Positions 1-7,800 of a stretch of DNA of 8,245 nucleotides are shown piece after piece. The position numbers and the translations under genes were made by a program. The notes beneath the pieces were generated by a model. It did not search any database. It saw only the letters and a list, made by a program, of their open reading frames with translations, and was not told the origin of the DNA. Each line of letters starts with the position of its first letter. Within the stretch, counting starts at the first letter, position 1. The DNA comes from Bacteroidota bacterium (GTDB lineage Bacteria; Bacteroidota; Bacteroidia; UKL13-3): NCBI GenBank assembly GCA_010027395.1, contig RGVD01000112.1, positions 1 through 8,245 of the forward strand. The letters run 5' to 3'.

Positions 1-416
1 TTTGTAGTGTTAGTTAATACTATGGTAAAACACTTAATCATTGAATTAGCAGGAATAGTGGTACCAACGCCAGATCCTACACTAGTAATTACTTTTCTAA
101 CATACGCTGGAGCTGATGCAGTTTGTTGTGCGAAACTAGCAGTTCCAGTTTGCTGACCTGCGACCATTCCGCTTGAGGGAGTTGCTACTGTAATTGTACC
201 ACTATTTGCCCATGCTGTATCTAATGTAAATGCTATGGTACCACCTCTCATCTCAAAGGCAGTAGAGCCTGTATTATAAATATTCACATCGAATTGGTAA
301 GTAGTGGTGTTAGTCAATTGTTCGTTTTCTAACCTCCATTCGAAGGTCGGTAACTGGGCATACAATGTGGCCCCCAGGGACATTAATAAAGCGATTGTAG
401 TAATAATTCTTTTCAT
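1..416 (-). CDS. Exported protein of unknown function (5' part, runs off the left edge)
   Basis: Reading the minus strand from the ATG at 416 gives 138 codons without a stop, and the frame is still open at the window edge, so only the N-terminus is present. Residues 1-20 form a signal peptide: MKR, a hydrophobic stretch (IITTIALLMSLGATL), then a YA|Q cleavage site, a junction typical of Bacteroidota. The mature part is rich in Thr, Ser, Ala and Val. It has alternating beta-type segments (such as TYQFDVNIYNTG and GGTIAFTLDTAW) and resembles the Ig/cohesin-like beta-sandwich modules at the N-termini of large Bacteroidota secreted proteins. Many such proteins end in a type IX secretion sorting domain, but that end is outside the window, so the route is inference. 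I do not recognise a specific family. The gene has its own promoter upstream and no Shine-Dalgarno sequence before the ATG. Confidence 0.8.
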   Translation of the reverse strand, partial: MKRIITTIALLMSLGATLYAQLPTFEWRLENEQLTNTTTYQFDVNIYNTGSTAFEMRGGTIAFTLDTAWANSGTITVATPSSGMVAGQQTGTASFAQQTASAPAYVRKVITSVGSGVGTTIPANSMIKCFTIVLTNTT

Positions 417-450
417 AAGTATATTTTAGCTTATTCTATAAATTGTGTGA

Positions 451-479
451 CAAATATATAAATCTTTTCAAATTACAAA
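451..479 (-). promoter_or_regulatory. Bacteroidota-type promoter of the exported-protein gene
   Basis: On the minus strand, TTTG (479-476) is followed by a 17-base spacer and TATATTTGT (458-450). This is an exact match to the Bacteroidota primary sigma factor pattern, TTTG at -33 and TAnnTTTGY at -7. Transcription would start at about 444-446, giving a leader of roughly 30 bases before the ATG at 416. The element lies between the gyrA terminator and this gene, so the gene is probably expressed independently of gyrA. The motifs are seen directly; the start site is inferred. Confidence 0.7.
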
Positions 480-547
480 AGTTATTTTTCTGGAATTTCT
501 AATAAAAATAAATGAGAAATTACAACTTATTGAAAATAATATATATA

Positions 548-580
548 CAAAATAAAAAGCCCCCATTTTGTGGGGGCTTT
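548..580 (-). terminator. Rho-independent terminator of gyrA
   Basis: The minus-strand transcript reads AAAGCCCCCA (580-571), a five-base loop, then TGGGGGCTTT (565-556). This is a perfect 10-bp stem with a five-C/five-G core. It runs directly into a U-rich tail (558-548, TTTTTATTTTG). It begins 7 bases after the gyrA stop codon, so it ends the gyrA transcript and insulates the downstream exported-protein gene. Confidence 0.93.
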
Positions 581-587
581 AAATGAA

Positions 588-3209
588 TTATTTTTCATCT
601 GAATCTTCGGAATTACCCTCATTCAATTCTTCTTCCTCTTCAATTTCTTCTTCCTCTTCTTCAACTACATCCTCTATTAATTCTTCTGAATCATCAATAA
701 TTATTTCATTTACAATTAGACTCTCTGCACCTTCTTCCAGCAAACCTTCTTCTTCATCCTCTTCAACACCTGGAATGTAATCAATAATGGCGACACTTGC
801 TATTTCATCTTTACCACCAATATTTATCAATCGAACACCCTGTGTTACACGACCTAAGACTCTTAAATCTTTTACACTTAACCTAATGGTGATGCCGCTT
901 TTATTAATAATCATCACATCATTGGTATCATCTACTTCTTTTATGGCAACCAATTTACCTGTTTTTTCAGTAATATTCATGGCTCTTACACCTTTTCCAC
1001 CTCTATTGGTAATGCGGTAATCTTCCACTTCACTTCTCTTACCCATTCCATTTTCAGTTACTACCAAAACATTGGTTAATTTAGGATCAGCAATACTCAC
1101 AAGACCTATAACCTCATCTCCCTCATCAAGTCTTATTGCTCTAACCCCTGTGGCATTTCTACCCATCGGACGAACCTTACTTTCGTTGAATCGGATGGCT
1201 TTTCCTTCACGACTAGCAATAATTATTTCGCTAGTTCCATTGGTCAACCTTGCCTCAACCAATTGATCACCTTCTCTAACATTGATGGCATTTATACCAT
1301 TTGCACGAGGACGGCTATATGCTTCAAGGGTGGTTTTCTTAATGGTACCTTTTTGGGTAACCATAATAATGTTCATTTGGTTAATATATTCTTCGTCAAC
1401 AAGGGTTTTTACATTCAAGAATGCTTTCACCTTATCATCTGCAGGCATATTTACTAGGTTCTGAATTGCCCTGCCTTTTGATGTTTTTTCACCTTCTGGA
1501 ATTTCAAATACGCGCAGCCAGAAACACCTACCTTGCTCTGTAAATAACATCAAATAATTATGGTTTGTTGCCATAAAAATATGTTCTACAAAATCTTCTT
1601 CACGCTTGGCAACTCCCCTACTACCTCTACCGCCTCTAGATTGGGTGCGATACTCACTCAATTGGGTACGTTTCATGTATCCCAAATGACTAATGGTCAC
1701 CACCACTTCATCATCTGGAATCAAATCTTCCATACTCATTTCATTACCCACCATTTCAATGACACTTCTGCGCTCATCGCCATATTTGTCTTTCATTTCG
1801 ATAAGCTCATCTTTGATGATTTGCATACGAATGTTTTCATCAGCCAAAATCTCACTCAATCGAGCCACAAACTTCATCAATTCAGTGTATTCATCTTTAA
1901 TCTTATCACGCTCAAGTCCGGTTAAACGCTGCAAACGCATATCTAAAATAGCTTTTGCTTGAATTTCGCTCAGTTTAAAGTTTTCCATCAAACCTGTCCT
2001 TGCTTCATCCGGGGTTCTTGAACCTCTTATTAATGCAATAACTTGGTCTAAATGGTCTAAAGCTATTAATAAACCTTCTAAAATATGTGCACGTTTTAAT
2101 GCTTCTTCTAATTCATATTGTGTTCTGCGGATAACTACCTCATGGCGGTGATCGACAAAGTGACGAATTAAATCTTTTAAGTTTAAGGTTTCAGGACGAC
2201 CTTTTACCAAAGCTACATTATTCACACTGAAAGAGGTTTGAAGAGCTGTGTATTTAAACAATTTGTTCAATACCACATTTGGAACTGCTTCACGCTTTAT
2301 ATCGTATACAATACGCATGCCATCTCTATCACTCTCATCACGCACCTCGCTGATACCTTCAATAACTTTTTCATTCACCAATTCGGCCGTACGCTCAATC
2401 AATGAAGATTTATTAACTTGATATGGAATTTCGTTTACTACAATTTGGTTTTTTCCTGTTTTGCTAACCTCAAAATTTGTTTTAGCACGCATCATAATTC
2501 TACCACGACCCGTTTCAAAGGCATCTTTAACTCCTTCATAACCATAGATTGTTCCACCTGTTGGAAAATCTGGGGCTTTGATAAATTTCATCAATTCAGG
2601 AATGGTAATTTCTCTATTTTCAATGTAAGCAATGATTCCATCCACACACTCAGAAAGGTTATGAGGTGCCATATTGGTTGCCATACCGACAGCAATACCC
2701 GAAGCACCATTCATCAAAAGATTTGGCACCTTCGATGGCATAACGCTTGGCTCCTGCAAGCTATCATCAAAATTCGGTCTAAAATCAACCGTGTTTTTTT
2801 CTAAATCAACTAAAATTTCTTCTGCTATTTTGCGCAGACGAGCTTCTGTATAACGCATGGCAGCAGGTGGATCTCCATCCACTGAACCAAAATTTCCTTG
2901 GCCATCGACCAACATGTAGCGCATGTTCCAGTGCTGCGCCATACGCACCATAGTATCATAAACACTTGAATCGCCATGTGGGTGATACTTACCCAATACC
3001 TCACCCACAATACGCGCACTCTTCTTGTGAGCACGGTTTGATGCGAGGCCTAATTCTGTCATTCCATAAAGCACCCTGCGGTGAACAGGTTTTAATCCAT
3101 CGCGCACATCTGGTAAAGCGCGGCTCACGATAACCGACATCGAATAATCGATGTAAGCGGTTTTCATTTCATCTTCAATGTTAATTTGAATTATTCTGTC
3201 TTCTGCCAT
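588..3209 (-). CDS. gyrA: DNA gyrase subunit A
   Basis: This is the 873-residue GyrA subunit of the cytoplasmic A2B2 type IIA topoisomerase, which introduces negative supercoils using ATP. The breakage-reunion domain spans roughly residues 8-500 and the beta-pinwheel DNA-wrapping domain roughly 501-812. The catalytic tyrosine is Tyr120 in AAMRYTEAR. The quinolone-resistance region reads GDSSVYD (79-85), so the positions matching E. coli Ser83 and Asp87 are Ser81 and Asp85, both wild type. The GyrA box is QSRGGRGS (523-530), a variant of QRRGGRG(K/R) but retaining the RGGRG core; this box and the second pinwheel motif NRGGKG (735-740) argue for GyrA rather than ParC. The last 59 residues (815-873) are very acidic, about 32 Asp/Glu, like an extended version of the regulatory acidic tail of some GyrA proteins. 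The ATG at 3209 gives the canonical start (INIEDEMKTAYIDYSMSVIV). The gene lies alone between an intergenic region and its terminator; no Shine-Dalgarno sequence is seen. Confidence 0.98.
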   Translation of the reverse strand: MAEDRIIQINIEDEMKTAYIDYSMSVIVSRALPDVRDGLKPVHRRVLYGMTELGLASNRAHKKSARIVGEVLGKYHPHGDSSVYDTMVRMAQHWNMRYMLVDGQGNFGSVDGDPPAAMRYTEARLRKIAEEILVDLEKNTVDFRPNFDDSLQEPSVMPSKVPNLLMNGASGIAVGMATNMAPHNLSECVDGIIAYIENREITIPELMKFIKAPDFPTGGTIYGYEGVKDAFETGRGRIMMRAKTNFEVSKTGKNQIVVNEIPYQVNKSSLIERTAELVNEKVIEGISEVRDESDRDGMRIVYDIKREAVPNVVLNKLFKYTALQTSFSVNNVALVKGRPETLNLKDLIRHFVDHRHEVVIRRTQYELEEALKRAHILEGLLIALDHLDQVIALIRGSRTPDEARTGLMENFKLSEIQAKAILDMRLQRLTGLERDKIKDEYTELMKFVARLSEILADENIRMQIIKDELIEMKDKYGDERRSVIEMVGNEMSMEDLIPDDEVVVTISHLGYMKRTQLSEYRTQSRGGRGSRGVAKREEDFVEHIFMATNHNYLMLFTEQGRCFWLRVFEIPEGEKTSKGRAIQNLVNMPADDKVKAFLNVKTLVDEEYINQMNIIMVTQKGTIKKTTLEAYSRPRANGINAINVREGDQLVEARLTNGTSEIIIASREGKAIRFNESKVRPMGRNATGVRAIRLDEGDEVIGLVSIADPKLTNVLVVTENGMGKRSEVEDYRITNRGGKGVRAMNITEKTGKLVAIKEVDDTNDVMIINKSGITIRLSVKDLRVLGRVTQGVRLINIGGKDEIASVAIIDYIPGVEEDEEEGLLEEGAESLIVNEIIIDDSEELIEDVVEEEEEEIEEEEELNEGNSEDSDEK

Positions 3210-3340
3210 AAATTTTTGTTGATACTTGATATTTGGCTATTGTAAGAATTTCTGAACAAAACCAGCCAAAATCAAAATGCTCCGCAAGTTAACAAATTGT
3301 AAGCGCCTTTCAGAAGAAAATACCCACAAATTTTGAGCAA

Positions 3341-3349
3341 TGTGGATAA
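3341..3349 (-). promoter_or_regulatory. Consensus DnaA box (TTATCCACA) upstream of gyrA
   Basis: The minus strand reads TTATCCACA, an exact match to the high-affinity DnaA box TTATNCACA. A weaker 7-of-9 copy in the opposite orientation (ATACCCACA, plus strand) lies at 3320-3328. The box lies just downstream of the possible -7 element at 3366-3359, where bound DnaA could affect gyrA transcription. The sequence match is certain; binding and function are inferred. Confidence 0.4.
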
Positions 3350-3358
3350 GCACTAAAT

Positions 3359-3366
3359 CAAAAATA
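3359..3366 (-). promoter_or_regulatory. Candidate gyrA promoter -7 element
   Basis: The minus strand reads TATTTTTG, which fits TAnnTTTG. No TTTG is found 17-23 bases upstream, only TGTT, and the leader to the gyrA ATG would be about 145 bases. It could equally be a chance T-rich run or the tail of an lhgO transcript end. Confidence 0.25.
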
Positions 3367-3509
3367 AAAAGCTGATTTATAAGTAACAGTAGGGAAAAAA
3401 ATTGGAAACTCTGCCTATAAAAAGTGAATAGGAAAAAGCTTAATTCAGGATTTGAAACTATAAATTAGAAATCATGTCTTTCTATTCTTTTCAAAAAAAG
3501 CCAATTATA

Positions 3510-4715
3510 TTAATCAAACCTTTTTCGCATACTATCCGCAATGGTTTTTCCAATAGACAGGCTAGAAGTGGCAGCAGGGCTTGGTGCATTCAGAATATGA
3601 ATGGCATGTTTATCTTCAATAATTTTGAAATCATCTATTAATCCACCTAATCGGTCGCAAGCTTGGGCCCTTACCCCAGACTCAGCTGGTAATAAATCTT
3701 CTTCTCTTACATCTGGAATTAACCTTTGCAAAGCCTTGGTAAAAGCTGCTTTTGAGAATGAGCGATAAAATTCACCCAAACCTGTTTTCCAATACTTCAT
3801 CATCACCTTTTGAAAGCCTGGCCATGTAAGAGACTCCATCATCTCTTTCACATCCACATCGCTCATATTGTAGCCTTCTCGCCTGAATGCAAACACAGCA
3901 TTTGGACCAGCCTCCACTCCCCCATCAATCATACGGGTAAAATGCACGCCTAAAAAAGGAAAATTAGGGTCAGGAACAGGATATATCAAATTTTTAACGA
4001 GGCTGCGTTTTTCTGGTTTCAGCATATAATACTCTCCTCTGAAGGGAATAATGCGTGTATCAATGTTTTTATGGGTATACGCAGCTACTTTATCGCAGTG
4101 CAGTCCAGCACAATTAATGTATTGCTTAGCGATAAATGTTTTTTGGGGACTTACAATTTCACTAAAACCATTGTAGTTAATAATATCCTCAATTTTATGA
4201 TTGGTAAAAATTTCTCCGCCCAATTGCTCAAAGAGTTCAGCTATTTTGTAGCATACGCTTGTATAATCAATTATACCTGTGTATGGCACGCTTATGGCTT
4301 TTATTCCTGCTACATTCGGCTCGTAGTTTTTTATCTCTTCTTTCTCAATAATCTTTATTTTATCTAAACCATTTTCAAGACCTCTGTTATACAACTTATC
4401 TAGCTCAGGCAACTCTTTTTCGTCTAATGCCACAATCAATTTGCCACACAAATCGAAAGGAATTTGGTGTTCTTCACAAAAGGCAATCAGCATCTTGTAG
4501 CCATTGATACAATTCTGAGCCTTTAAACTACCTGGTTTGTAATAAATACCTGAATGTATCACACCACTATTATGTCCCGTTTGATGAGCTGCAAGGTCAG
4601 CTTCCTTTTCAACAATAGCTATTCGTAAATGTGGTTTTTGTTTTAGCAACTGATAAGCAGAAGCCAAGCCCACAATGCCACCGCCAATAATGATGCAATC
4701 GTATGTTTTACTCAT
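3510..4715 (-). CDS. lhgO: L-2-hydroxyglutarate oxidase (FAD-dependent)
   Basis: This 401-residue protein belongs to the DAO-type FAD oxidoreductases and fits the L-2-hydroxyglutarate oxidase/dehydrogenase group (E. coli LhgO, human L2HGDH). These enzymes oxidise L-2-hydroxyglutarate to 2-oxoglutarate and pass electrons to oxygen or the membrane quinone pool, removing a side product of central dehydrogenases or serving glutarate breakdown. The Rossmann FAD motif IIGGGIVGLASA spans residues 9-20, followed by the acidic residue after beta-2 (VEKE, 35-38). The family signature HQTGHNSGVIHSGIYY lies at 44-59. Further conserved blocks are NCAGLHCD (201-208), PFRGEYY (224-230), ESGVRAQA (345-352) and the FAD-closing HILNAPSPAATSSLSIG (373-389). 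The length is normal for the family. No signal peptide is present, so it is cytoplasmic, probably peripheral to the inner membrane. The ATG at 4715 places the Rossmann fold right at the N-terminus, as expected. It lies 99 bases downstream of the M1-barrel gene with no terminator between them, so the two may be co-transcribed. No glutarate-pathway gene is visible nearby, which favours metabolite repair. Confidence 0.92.
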   Translation of the reverse strand: MSKTYDCIIIGGGIVGLASAYQLLKQKPHLRIAIVEKEADLAAHQTGHNSGVIHSGIYYKPGSLKAQNCINGYKMLIAFCEEHQIPFDLCGKLIVALDEKELPELDKLYNRGLENGLDKIKIIEKEEIKNYEPNVAGIKAISVPYTGIIDYTSVCYKIAELFEQLGGEIFTNHKIEDIINYNGFSEIVSPQKTFIAKQYINCAGLHCDKVAAYTHKNIDTRIIPFRGEYYMLKPEKRSLVKNLIYPVPDPNFPFLGVHFTRMIDGGVEAGPNAVFAFRREGYNMSDVDVKEMMESLTWPGFQKVMMKYWKTGLGEFYRSFSKAAFTKALQRLIPDVREEDLLPAESGVRAQACDRLGGLIDDFKIIEDKHAIHILNAPSPAATSSLSIGKTIADSMRKRFD

Positions 4716-4718
4716 AAA

Positions 4719-4778
4719 TCAAATGCAATTATCGGATAAAATCACAAGAGCTGCTGCAATAATTAGATATTTAAACAT
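4719..4778 (-). CDS. Possible mini-ORF or leader peptide before lhgO (19 aa)
   Basis: The minus strand from the ATG at 4778 encodes MFKYLIIAAALVILSDNCI and a TGA stop only three bases before the lhgO ATG. The peptide has a Lys followed by an unbroken hydrophobic stretch and a Cys near its end, like a truncated signal or small-lipoprotein sequence. It lacks a proper lipobox (SDNC rather than L-A/S-G/A-C). It could be a translationally coupled leader, a small membrane peptide, a decayed remnant, or chance. No Shine-Dalgarno sequence precedes it, but that is normal here. Evidence is limited to the reading frame, composition and spacing. Confidence 0.25.
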   Translation of the reverse strand: MFKYLIIAAALVILSDNCI

Positions 4779-4814
4779 GGTTTTTGTCAGTTAAGCAATC
4801 CTATTTAAATCCTT

Positions 4815-7800
4815 TTAAAACGCCCTACTAATACCCATCATCCATCTGAATTTAAAATTATCGCCATCCACATAAGGAGCATTGCTTAAATACATGGGCA
4901 TATCAAAACGAATGGTCAATGGTTTGATATCATCTAACTTACCCCATCTCTTAATAGTTAAAGCTGCACCAAGTCCGCCACTTGCCATAAGCGGTGTAGT
5001 ATAAGCCTTGCCTGTGTTTTGCAAGTCGGTAATAAAGCTGCTATTGCTTTGCAAAATACCTGCATCAGCAAACACATAGGTATCCATGTGGAATGGTCTA
5101 AAAATGCCTTTAGCAGGAATAGGGAAAAACTGGTCGAAATCCATTTCTAAGTTTACACTTGCTCCAGAATTACCTCTATATGCCAAGTATTGATTGCTTC
5201 CATCAATCACAGGGACAAGATAGCCCGCATAGCCTCTAATATTTAATCCACCTTGTGAGTGAAAATGATTGCTGCTACTTCCATAGCTAAACCAATCCGC
5301 GGGAATAATACCTGCAGCGCGACTAAATTTATTTTCAACCATTTCTTCTGCATTACCTCCTGCCAAATACAATTGAGATTCAGGTGCGGCATTGGTTCCA
5401 GTCATGTATTGTGCAAACAACCTTGATCTAAATTCAAGTTTGCCCAATTCTTTATGATGCAAAATTTGTGCATACAAACTGGTGTAATCAAATGTTGAAT
5501 ACAATGCCGTGCTGCGCAAACCAATCATAGCCGAACCATTGCCTGCTTTGCAATCATACCTATGTTCAAACTCTGCATTAATGGTATTGTTCCAAGCATC
5601 GAATGCCGAAAGATTAGGCAACACTGGGGTATTCTCTATGTTGATGTTTTGGTAGGCCGGTAGGTAATACTTGGCCAACCTGCGCATGCTTTTAGCAAAG
5701 ATTCTAAAGGTGTTGTTATATGACGTTTTCTCAATACCAATTTTATTTAAAAACAATCCATCAAGCAAGCGTGATTGCAATTGCATGTCAGTAAATTTAG
5801 CAATTCTATGCTGGTAAGAAAAAGCGTAAGAAGCTGGATAAATATCATTGTATTTATACTTATCAAAATCAGCATTTGACAGTATACCTGAATTATACCA
5901 AGCTGTGAATCTAAACACATGTTTTTGGTTCATGTAATTGCCATTAAAATGTACACCCATCTTCAATCCATCGTAATTATTAAACCACAGATCTGGTCTC
6001 CATTTTAGGATATAGTGTTTTCTATCTAATGGATTTTTAAGTTGATGATCGAAAGTAAACAGCACTGGGCATTTCAGGCTATTGTCTAAAAGGTTAACAT
6101 CTGCCAAACGATAGCTAGGGTCTATGACAATGTCCTTAATTTTCGCATTTGAAGGTAAATATACTTTTGCAGTATACGTTTGATTTAACAAGCTCCAACC
6201 TTTCCAAGTTGGTAAAACCGTACCATCAAATTTCTTGGTGTAATAATTATTAGGAATCAAAAATTTAAAGGCCGAGTCTTTTGTTTTAATGGTAAAATCC
6301 AAAGGCATCTGCATTTCGCCTTTTCTTTTAAAAGTAATATTATAAGTTTGGTAAGAACCATGAGGTGGGTTTAACAATATGGCTTCATACTTGGCCTTTT
6401 TCACACATTCCAAACTATAATCAATGGTCTTGGTGGTTTCAATCCATTGGTCAAAAAACCAGTTCAAATCGGTTTTGCTATATTGAATAATACTTGCTCT
6501 AAAATCTTCATAATATGGATGGGCTATTTTCCATTGATTAAAATAATGTTGCATAGCACCCAAAAACATTTCATCACCTAACACATATTGCAGGTTGTAT
6601 AGCATGGTAGCCGTTTTATAATACACATGTCCATAGCCTCCACCATGATTTAAGGCTCCCCCAAAATCATCACTGTGGGTGTTTAGTTGAGGGTCATCGT
6701 TGTTAATTGCATCACGGATATAACCCAAATAATTGGTTTGTTCGCGTTGTGCCAATGGTCGAGAATATTTGTTGACATATTTGCTTTTGCTGCGCAGTTT
6801 AGGTTCTTCACCTGTCAATCTGCTCATGCTCCAATGGGTTAAGAACTGGGTAAATCCTTCATCCAAACTAGCACGATAGGTTTCGTTGTTGCCCACCATT
6901 CCAAAGAACCAATTATGTCCCACCTCATGCGCCAACAAACCATAGTATCCCGGGCTGCTTCCACCATCCAGGGTTAGCATAGGATATTCCATACCATCGC
7001 GGGCATCGGCTACTATCATTTTTGGATAAGCATACACACCAATATCTCGGCTATACACATCAATAACTTTGGCAGTAAAAGCAGCAGCATCTTGCCAACC
7101 TCTTGCATGCGGCTCTTGTGCTAATGATACACATTTTATCTTACGGTTATTGTCCTGAGGCAAGTTCAATTCCACTTCACCTATTCTAAAAGTAGGGTCG
7201 GCTACCCAAGCAAAATCATGCACATTATCGGCATGAAATTTCCATGTTTTAAAAGTGCCATTGGCTTCTATGATCGTGCTAGGTTTTTCGTCCCAAGGCT
7301 TATCTTTAAAATTGCTTACATCCAATTTTGCTCTTAAATCATCAGGCAGCACTTCTGCCCTATTTTGCAATTCACCCGTAGCATCCAACACATAGTTGTT
7401 TGGCAAACTCAATTCCACATCATAGCTGCCAAAGTCGCCATAAAACTCCTTGCCCAAATGTTGGTCGGTTTCCCAGCCAAATTTTCTATCATATACACAA
7501 ATCCTAGGATACCAATGCACACCGTCATATTGCTTATTTCCCCAATTGTCTTTAAACATTTTCATGCGCCTGCGTTGTGTGCCATCTGCATCAAAATAGG
7601 TTTTAAATTTTATGGCAAAAAGTACAGAAGAATTAGGCATCAATGGAGCAGGCAACATCACTTTCAAGATGGTATTATCCAAAGTCATATTGGTAGAAAC
7701 ACCATTCACCTTCATACTTTCCACTTCTGTGCCCTTGCCCTGGGCTTCGTATTTGCCAAACTTTTGTTTGAAATTATTGGCCAAATTCAATTGCTCCAAG

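Larger units (their letters stand above)
3210..3509. other. Intergenic region upstream of gyrA
   Basis: This AT-rich stretch of 300 bases holds no credible gene on either strand. It must contain the gyrA promoter unless gyrA is read through from lhgO. The only TAnnTTTG match on the minus strand is TATTTTTG at 3366-3359, with no convincing TTTG at -33. A second, weaker possibility is TTACAAT near 3239-3245, preceded by TTTTG runs. An exact DnaA box lies at 3341-3349. I see no strong terminator hairpin for lhgO here; the T-rich minus-strand run at 3374-3360 (GCTTTTTATTTTTG) lacks a convincing stem. No tRNA or riboswitch-like structure is apparent. Confidence 0.6.

Noticed and set aside
583..780. 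Plus-strand open frame encoding a Ser-rich 65-residue peptide
   Set aside because: It is the antisense of the Glu/Asp-rich gyrA tail (GAA/GAG codons read as TTC/CTC and shifted to Ser codons); it covers the terminator side and has no promoter.
787..2804. Several plus-strand open frames inside gyrA
   Set aside because: They lie wholly antisense to a highly conserved gene, resemble no family, and overlap each other in different frames.
3414..3432. Inverted repeat CCTAT/ATAGG downstream of lhgO as a terminator
   Set aside because: The stem is only 5 bp and AT-rich, and it is not followed by a clean U tract.
3210..3509. Chromosomal replication origin
   Set aside because: Only one exact DnaA box and one weak copy are seen, with no box cluster, and none of the usual origin neighbours is present.
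3474..3640. Plus-strand ATG frame of about 55 codons starting in the gap and entering lhgO
   Set aside because: Most of it is antisense to the conserved lhgO 3' end, with no promoter or family resemblance.
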